Positions 6,056 to 10,853 of a DNA stretch of 10,853 bases are shown piece after piece. A model generated the notes under the pieces. It was not told the DNA's origin, made no database searches, and saw only the letters and a list, made by a program, of their open reading frames with translations. The stretch's first letter is position 1. Each line of letters opens with the position of its first letter. Source of the DNA: Candidatus Dadabacteria bacterium RIFCSPHIGHO2_12_FULL_53_21 (GTDB lineage: Bacteria; Desulfobacterota_D; UBA1144; Nemesobacterales; UBA2774); the NCBI GenBank assembly GCA_001775255.1, contig MFCJ01000028.1, forward strand, positions 1 through 10,853. The letters are read 5' to 3'. Made by a program: the position numbers and the translations under genes.

Positions 6056-6804
6056 GTCTTGTTACTTAGTTCAGCCGACTGCCCGGATTCCCCCCTATAC
6101 TGATAACCTCCCTTTCCGAGCTTCTTTCCGTCGAGGTATATGTTATCGTCTCCGTCCACCCCGAGCCGCCCCCCGGCTATAAGATTATGGACTGCGTAAG
6201 GGAATATACGCCACTCCCCTTTAGAGCGTATGAGCTCATTCACGGCCTCTGCATCCTCTTCTTTATATCCTGCAAGGGATATAGGCTCCGATTGAACGAG
6301 GGCCGGGCCGAACCTCTCGCGCTCCCTCTCGAGATAAACAGTGCATTTGATAGAGCCCTCGCCCGCCCGTATGGCCTGAACAGACGCGTCCACGCCCCTT
6401 ACGAGATAGTCCTTCGTTATATCCCCGGGATAGAGGTTGACCACGCGGTTTCTATATCTCCTTAGAAACATGCCGCCGAGCCTCCGCCTGTAACCCGCGA
6501 GCACAATGATATCAGGCGTGCAAACGTCCTCGATCAGGGCGATCATAGCGGCATCGAAATAATCCCTTCCCGCCTCGTCGTCGGGGTCCCTGCCGAGGGA
6601 GGAGAAAAAGCGTTTTGAGCTGAGGCCGAGGACCGGGATTCCGAGCCCGGCCGCTATTAAAACCCCCTTGCATCCGGGGACGTTCGTGAAAACCGCTCCG
6701 ATGGTTGCGTAATGTTTCCCGCCGCTTGCCGCGAGTCTCTTCCCCTCTTCATATATGGCTATGAAGTTCGTCCCCGAGCCCGACAGGAGAACCGCGACCC
6801 TCAT
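6052..6804 (-). CDS. PurN-like formyltransferase-fold protein with altered catalytic residues
   Basis: The N-terminal MRVAVLLSGSGTN segment is the phosphate-binding start of glycinamide ribonucleotide formyltransferase (PurN), and the protein keeps the family order of elements, including IIVLAGYRRRL and a late GPALVQSEPI. True PurN uses Asn, His and Asp. Here Asn123 is kept, but the His position (N-x-H-P) reads NLYP, with Tyr125, and the usual D-G-G-P reads R-F-G-P. It may be inactive as a formyltransferase, or may act on another substrate with different chemistry. At 250 residues it is longer than PurN (about 210), with an extra segment around SSLGRDPDDEAGRDYFDAA and a C-terminal tail. I chose ATG 6804, where the family begins and GGATGAG lies just upstream; ATG 6852 would add 16 unconserved-looking residues. 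Its stop overlaps that of glnS. No purine gene is nearby, so I give no symbol. Confidence 0.75.
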   Translation of the reverse strand: MRVAVLLSGSGTNFIAIYEEGKRLAASGGKHYATIGAVFTNVPGCKGVLIAAGLGIPVLGLSSKRFFSSLGRDPDDEAGRDYFDAAMIALIEDVCTPDIIVLAGYRRRLGGMFLRRYRNRVVNLYPGDITKDYLVRGVDASVQAIRAGEGSIKCTVYLERERERFGPALVQSEPISLAGYKEEDAEAVNELIRSKGEWRIFPYAVHNLIAGGRLGVDGDDNIYLDGKKLGKGGYQYRGESGQSAELSNKT

Positions 6805-6913
6805 GGGCTCATCCGAGGGACTATAAATCGGCTCTATCAGAGGGGTATTCATCGGATGTAAAATTCATTTGCAATATCTTCCAAGTCATGGAAAGTATAT
6901 CTACTTGAATAAC

Positions 6914-7783
6914 ATGAGCAACTTCTGGCAGAGGATACTTACGGCCGTGATTGCGGTGCCGATACTGTATGCGATTTTCCGCATAGGGGGCATAATCTAC
7001 CTTCTTTTCATCATGGCCCTTATACTTTTCGGCCAGATTGAATTCCAGAAGCTCCTGCGGTCGAGGAACTTCCCCGACGAAAAGATATCGGGGATCGCTT
7101 TTTCACTCCTTCTCGCCCTCTCCGCGTACATGGGCTATCTCTATTTCATGATGACCTTCACAGGCGCGGTCGTGCTCATACTCGTTTTCGAACTGTGGAA
7201 GCTCAGGGAAGGCGGCACGGTACAGAGGGCGGGAGTGACCCTCTTTGGTGTAATATACATCGGCTGGCTCCTGAGCCACGCCATACTCCTGAGAGACATA
7301 GGCGATATAGGCACCGTCAGGGAGTTCGCGCTCGGCGTTCAGGGTCTTAAGGACCCCGGTTTCTTCTATATATTCCTTACTGTAGCCTGCACGTTCCTTA
7401 ACGACACCGGGGCTTATTTCACGGGACTCCGGTTCGGTAAGAGGAAGCTCGCGCCTGCCATCAGCCCCGGAAAGACCGTAGAGGGCACGATCGGCGGGAT
7501 CATAGCCTGTATCCTGACCGGATTAATAGTGAATTACGGGTTCGGCTCCCCCCTCAATTCCGACTGGACGATATTCTTTTCCATACTCATAGCGGTCACG
7601 GCCGTGTTCGGAGACCTGGTGGAATCCGCCATCAAAAGGGGTGCGGGCATCAAGGATACGGGCGACATAGTCCCCGGCCACGGCGGGGTGCTCGACAGGT
7701 TCGACAGCCTGATGTTCGTATTCCCTGTATCGTATTATTTCGTCCTCATCTATTACATATCCGGCGGCGCAATACCCGGTTAA
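6914..7783 (+). CDS. cdsA: Phosphatidate cytidylyltransferase (CDP-diacylglycerol synthase)
   Basis: CdsA is an integral inner-membrane enzyme that makes CDP-diacylglycerol from phosphatidic acid and CTP, the branch-point precursor of phosphatidylethanolamine, phosphatidylglycerol and cardiolipin. The 289-residue protein has about seven to eight hydrophobic segments. It carries the complete family signature from Ser238 to about Asp264: SAIKRGAGIKDTGDIVPGHG, followed by GVLDRFD. The upstream FLNDTGAYFTGLRFGKRKL and SPGKTVEGT stretches, which contribute metal and nucleotide binding, are intact. I chose ATG 6914 because MSNFWQRILTAVIAVP is the usual CdsA N-terminus; a TTG 45 nt upstream adds an unlikely polar extension. 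No ribosome-binding sequence is evident at 6914. The common neighbours uppS, frr and dxr are absent here. The gene is divergent from the PurN-like gene, and its stop overlaps the next opposing gene by 4 nt. Confidence 0.96.
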   Translation: MSNFWQRILTAVIAVPILYAIFRIGGIIYLLFIMALILFGQIEFQKLLRSRNFPDEKISGIAFSLLLALSAYMGYLYFMMTFTGAVVLILVFELWKLREGGTVQRAGVTLFGVIYIGWLLSHAILLRDIGDIGTVREFALGVQGLKDPGFFYIFLTVACTFLNDTGAYFTGLRFGKRKLAPAISPGKTVEGTIGGIIACILTGLIVNYGFGSPLNSDWTIFFSILIAVTAVFGDLVESAIKRGAGIKDTGDIVPGHGGVLDRFDSLMFVFPVSYYFVLIYYISGGAIPG

Positions 7784-8871
7784 TCGAGCCTCCGCCAGTT
7801 GATATAGGCCTCTCTCGCCAGGGCGTCGGCCTGCTCCCTCCTTATCATTATCCTGAGCCCTATGAGTATAAGCACGTTGAATAGGAGTCCCGCGAGGGCG
7901 GCGAACTGTTCCTTGTAGAATATGAATACATAAGTAAGCAGTATGGAGACGAGTACCGACCACTCGAACATCCGGAACGATACCAGCCGCGATTTCCTCA
8001 AGTAATAGACCCCCAGAAAAACGAAAACGCCCGACAGGGTCGACGAGAAAATCTGCGCCTTGTCGATGAATGTCAGGTCTCCTAAATTGATCGTAATATT
8101 TTCAAGGGCATGGATATTCAAAACTCTGTCCATCCCTAACCCTATAAAGAGGGTAATGACCGCCACGTATCCTAACGTCACAAAGAGCTGCAAGAGGAAG
8201 AATACGGTTATTCCGATCCTGAAATAACGGCTGCCCGCGATCCTCTCATAGAACCCCCTGAACGCCCGTTTGGTTCTCGTATATACACCTGGAAACGGGG
8301 TAGGGCGGGGGACCGTCGCAATTACAAGCTCCCTCACGGGGGCCGTTAGCGGGTTATCCGGATCGCTCTTCGCCAGATAGCCGAGAACCTTTTTCTTCTC
8401 GTCTTCGTCGAGGTCCCTGAGCGCCGCTTCTTCGAGTCCCCTGAGTGCGTTTATCAGATATTCCCTTTTCGTGAAAGACCAGCCTGATTTAATCATTTGC
8501 ATAGCGATGACTATGAGAATAAATACCATGTACATGATCGCGACCGAGGGCTCGAAAAAATAATCGTTGTCTTTAGTCACGAACTTTCCGACTTCGTCTA
8601 TGAATGTCCCGAACCCCGCCCCCCCGAGGATCGCCGCCCAAAGCTCGCTCCGCCTCCCGATAAACGCGATCAGCATGACTATGGACACGAGCATCAGGAG
8701 CCCGCCCCAGAGCATGTGCGCTATATGCAGGGCCCCGCCGCCTATCTGGGGATAACCCGTCATGTGGAGAAAGAGCCTTATGGTCAGTATGGCAGAGACC
8801 GCGCAGACCAGGAAGACTTCTGCGTAAGAGATTGCTTCGAGGTTCCTGACAAATGGGGCATTTCCTTTCAT
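7780..8871 (-). CDS. Multi-pass membrane protein of unknown function, conserved-looking HIAHMLWGG / FIDEVGKFVT motifs
   Basis: I cannot assign a function to this 363-residue inner-membrane protein. Hydrophobic segments lie at about residues 16-38, 47-71, 77-99 and 107-127. A charged loop (about 128-212), probably cytoplasmic, follows, then segments at about 217-245, 265-290 and a long hydrophobic stretch at 300-345. Polar residues stand out within or beside the N-terminal segments: His49 and His52 in LHIAHMLWGG, Asp92-Glu93 and Lys96 in GTFIDEVGKFVT, and Asp101-Asn102-Asp103 just after. I recall the same motif pair in uncharacterised membrane proteins of other bacteria, including actinobacteria, so it appears to be a conserved family. 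These residues could bind a metal or cofactor or carry protons; that is conjecture. A weak CCGGAT precedes ATG 8871. The gene is divergent from the STAS-MlaE gene and tail-to-tail with cdsA, so a lipid or envelope role is only a contextual guess. Confidence 0.8.
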   Translation of the reverse strand: MKGNAPFVRNLEAISYAEVFLVCAVSAILTIRLFLHMTGYPQIGGGALHIAHMLWGGLLMLVSIVMLIAFIGRRSELWAAILGGAGFGTFIDEVGKFVTKDNDYFFEPSVAIMYMVFILIVIAMQMIKSGWSFTKREYLINALRGLEEAALRDLDEDEKKKVLGYLAKSDPDNPLTAPVRELVIATVPRPTPFPGVYTRTKRAFRGFYERIAGSRYFRIGITVFFLLQLFVTLGYVAVITLFIGLGMDRVLNIHALENITINLGDLTFIDKAQIFSSTLSGVFVFLGVYYLRKSRLVSFRMFEWSVLVSILLTYVFIFYKEQFAALAGLLFNVLILIGLRIMIRREQADALAREAYINWRRLD

Positions 8872-8965
8872 ATCCGGTTCTACTGTTTATTCTATGTTAA
8901 TCTCACTTGTTAATCCACCGTTTTGATGTCATATTAACGGTACTCAAATACCCGCCCACAATTAT

Positions 8966-10114
8966 ATGAAAGACCATGACGCCGCGTTTTCCCCGCCCTC
9001 GGTCGAGGCATCTAAAGACCCTGACGATACCCTCGTACTGAAAATAAAGGGCCGCCTCGACGTATATTCGACGGGAAAAATCTGGAAAGATTCCTCCTAC
9101 GAATTAGAGAAATCGGCCCCCCGGAAGCTGATTATAGACGGAGATGGCATAGAGTACTGCGATGCCTCGGGCATAGCGCTTCTTATCGAGCTAAAGCTGA
9201 TCCAGGAGAAGAAAGGGGGCGGCTTCGAGTTGAGGGGGTTAAGCGAAGACAACGAGAGGCTCTACAGACTCTTTAATTTCGATTTACTCGCGAAACCGGA
9301 AGGGACAGGGAAACCCCCTTCGGGCAATATCGTTGAAAGGGTAGGCAAAACATCCTGGGAAATGCTCGAAGAGCTGAGGGTGCATATATATTTCACCGGA
9401 CGCGTCACAGTCGGGCTTTTTGCTGCCGCCCTTAACCCCTTCAAGATCAGATGGAAGGAGGTGTTCGTCACATGCGAGAAATTCGGAGCCAACTCACTTT
9501 TCATCATCGCACTCGTAAACTTTCTGGTAGGCCTCGTAATCGCGTTCCAGTCCGCTATACCCATGCAGCAGTACGGCGCCCAGATATTTGTCGCCGATCT
9601 GATCGTCATCGCCTATTTTAAAGAGCTCGGTCCTCTCATGACCGCCTTCGTCGTAAACGGCAGGAGCGGCTCGGCATTCGCCGCCGAGCTCGGCACGATG
9701 AAGGTGAACGAGGAGCTCGACGCTCTCGACACCATGGGACTCGACCCCGTTAATTTCCTGGTCGTCCCCAAGGTGATTGCCGCCATTTTTATGCTCCCCC
9801 TGCTGACGGTCTTCGGGAACCTCTTCGGCCTCCTCGGGGGACTCGTCGTAATACTATCGATGGGATATACCTTCACGACCTATATAAACCAGATAACGGC
9901 TTCAGGGACCTATGTCATGCTGCTCGCAGGACTGTTCAAGACCCTCTTTTTCGCCGTGCTCATTGCAGGCGTCGGCTGCCTGTCGGGGATGAGGGCATCG
10001 AGAGGGCCGTCCGCGGTCGGCGACGCGGCGACAACAGCGGTCGTAACGGGGATTATACTTATGATAGTCGTCGACGGTATATTCGGGGTGATATATTACA
10101 TACTTGGAATCTGA
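8966..10114 (+). CDS. mlaE: MlaE-family lipid ABC transporter permease with N-terminal STAS domain
   Basis: MlaE-type permeases form the inner-membrane channel of the Mla/MCE phospholipid-transport complex, working with the ATPase MlaF, the MCE-domain protein MlaD and the STAS protein MlaB. Here a STAS domain (about residues 20-110) is fused to the front. Its DASG motif (Asp66-Gly69) corresponds to the regulatory DSSG loop of SpoIIAA-like STAS proteins. The permease domain fills about 125-382. It begins with the interfacial helix region, contains KELGPLMTAFVVNGRSGSA (from Lys219) and ELGTMKVNEELDALDTMG (from Glu241), and has about five membrane segments. At 382 residues it is longer than E. 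coli MlaE (about 260), which the STAS domain explains. The fused STAS probably replaces a separate MlaB. ATG 8966 lacks a clear ribosome-binding sequence. mlaF follows after 1 nt, so the pair forms an operon that continues past the window. Confidence 0.93.
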   Translation: MKDHDAAFSPPSVEASKDPDDTLVLKIKGRLDVYSTGKIWKDSSYELEKSAPRKLIIDGDGIEYCDASGIALLIELKLIQEKKGGGFELRGLSEDNERLYRLFNFDLLAKPEGTGKPPSGNIVERVGKTSWEMLEELRVHIYFTGRVTVGLFAAALNPFKIRWKEVFVTCEKFGANSLFIIALVNFLVGLVIAFQSAIPMQQYGAQIFVADLIVIAYFKELGPLMTAFVVNGRSGSAFAAELGTMKVNEELDALDTMGLDPVNFLVVPKVIAAIFMLPLLTVFGNLFGLLGGLVVILSMGYTFTTYINQITASGTYVMLLAGLFKTLFFAVLIAGVGCLSGMRASRGPSAVGDAATTAVVTGIILMIVVDGIFGVIYYILGI

Positions 10115-10115
10115 C

Positions 10116-10853
10116 ATGAGCGACGGGAAAGAAGCGATAATAGACGTTAAGGATTTTACGGCGAAATACGGGGACGTCGTAATCATCGACGATATTTCGT
10201 TCGAAGTTTACAGGGGCGAGATCTTCGTCATACTGGGAGGCTCGGGCTGCGGAAAGAGCACGCTCCTGAAACACATGATAGGCCTCTACAAGCCCGCCCG
10301 CGGGAATATAATAATAAAAGGAGAGGACATCACGAAGGCGGAGGGCCGGGACAGGATCGATCTGTTAAAGAAGATAGGGGTCGCATACCAGCTGGGGGCA
10401 TTATTCGGATCCATGACAGTGCTCGAGAACGTGATGCTTCCCCTCGAGGAATACACGGACTTGAACAGGGACGCAAGGCACCTGATAGGCAGGATGAAGC
10501 TCGAGCTCGTCGGTCTCGAAGGCTCGGAAGGGAAGATGCCGTCCGAGCTGAGCGGCGGTATGATAAAGAGGGCGGCCCTCGCGAGGGCCATGGCGCTCGA
10601 TCCCGAGGTGCTGTTCCTGGACGAGCCCTCTGCGGGTCTCGACCCCATAACCTCGGCGGAGCTCGACCAGCTCATAATCCAGCTCTCGAGGAGCCTCGGC
10701 GTGACGTTCGTCGTCGTTACGCATGAGCTCAACAGCATTTACACCATCGCCGACAGGGTCATCATGCTGGACAAGAGCACCAAGAATATAATCGCTGCGG
10801 GAAATCCTGAGTATTTGAGGGATAATTCGACGATCCCGGTTGTTCAAAAATTT
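10116..10853 (+). CDS. mlaF: MlaF-type ABC transporter ATP-binding protein (partial, 3' end outside window)
   Basis: This is the cytoplasmic ATPase that powers the MlaE permease. The frame starts at ATG 10116, 1 nt after the mlaE stop, and stays open for 246 codons to the window edge. Motifs appear in order: Walker A GGSGCGKST (Gly41-Thr49), the Q-loop in AYQLGALFGSMTV, the ABC signature LSGGM (Leu145-Met149), Walker B VLFLDEP (Val165, with catalytic Glu170), the D-loop AGLDP, and the H-loop His203 in VVTHEL. GALF-x-SMTVLENV after the Q-loop is typical of the MlaF/Ttg2A group. The E. coli protein is about 269 residues, so little is missing. GGAA lies about 8 nt before the start, inside the end of mlaE, consistent with coupled translation. 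An MCE-domain protein (MlaD) is expected just downstream; that is an inference from family gene order. Confidence 0.94.
   Translation, partial: MSDGKEAIIDVKDFTAKYGDVVIIDDISFEVYRGEIFVILGGSGCGKSTLLKHMIGLYKPARGNIIIKGEDITKAEGRDRIDLLKKIGVAYQLGALFGSMTVLENVMLPLEEYTDLNRDARHLIGRMKLELVGLEGSEGKMPSELSGGMIKRAALARAMALDPEVLFLDEPSAGLDPITSAELDQLIIQLSRSLGVTFVVVTHELNSIYTIADRVIMLDKSTKNIIAAGNPEYLRDNSTIPVVQKF

Noticed and set aside
6841..6965. Promoter for cdsA
   Set aside because: TTGCAA at 6869 and TATATC at 6896 are 21 nt apart, too far for a sigma-70 promoter, and no better pair was found.
8872..8965. Promoter elements between the membrane protein and mlaE
   Set aside because: TTGATG (8923-8928) with TCAAAT (8944-8949) has only 15 nt spacing and a weak -10; not strong enough to report as a feature.
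1..10853. CRISPR array, defence island, prophage or insertion sequence
   Set aside because: I found no regularly spaced repeats, no transposase or integrase, no phage gene and no compositionally foreign block; the recognisable genes are mainly core metabolism and envelope functions.

Overview
The window is chromosomal DNA from a Gram-negative bacterium. It carries an MlaE/MlaF lipid-transport pair (an outer-membrane asymmetry system), CdsA, HemB, a bacterial glutaminyl-tRNA synthetase and a B12-dependent methionine synthase. GC content looks moderately high by eye (mid-50s percent). Arginine is written mostly with AGG (10 of 12 Arg codons in the visible mlaF) and isoleucine very often with ATA. 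That style, with this gene set, fits a deltaproteobacteria-like or candidate-phylum lineage (for example Dadabacteria or relatives), but the sequence alone does not settle the taxon. The same codon style runs through every gene, so nothing looks recently acquired.

Layout: (1) 2-1492 (+), the C-terminal part of metH, cut by the window edge. (2) 1505-1894 (-), an atypical receiver-like protein, divergent from (3) 1959-2678 (+), a HAD-family hydrolase whose nucleophile motif has Ala at the usual general-acid position. (4) 2679-3053, a gene-free stretch with several small hairpins and a G-rich element that looks like a dispersed intergenic repeat. (5) 3054-4241 (-), hemB followed 3 nt later by a small DUF4177-like gene. 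(6) 4370-6055 (+), glnS, divergent from hemB. (7) 6052-6804 (-), a PurN-fold formyltransferase-like protein with altered catalytic residues, its stop overlapping that of glnS. (8) 6914-7783 (+), cdsA. (9) 7780-8871 (-), a multi-pass membrane protein of unknown function, its stop overlapping that of cdsA. (10) 8966-10853 (+), a STAS-MlaE permease fusion followed at once by the MlaF ATPase, which runs off the window.

The genes are mostly housekeeping (methionine, haem, glutaminyl-tRNA, phospholipid precursor and lipid transport) interleaved with less characterised proteins. Strand alternates almost gene by gene. Only hemB with the small gene, and mlaE with mlaF, look like operons; the rest form divergent promoter pairs or tail-to-tail pairs with 4-nt stop overlaps. 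I see no CRISPR array, tRNA, rRNA, phage gene, transposase or defence island. The points most worth a second look are the altered active sites (HAD, PurN-like, receiver-like), the unknown membrane protein with charged residues near its membrane segments, the probably leaderless hemB, and the hairpin-rich intergenic stretch.
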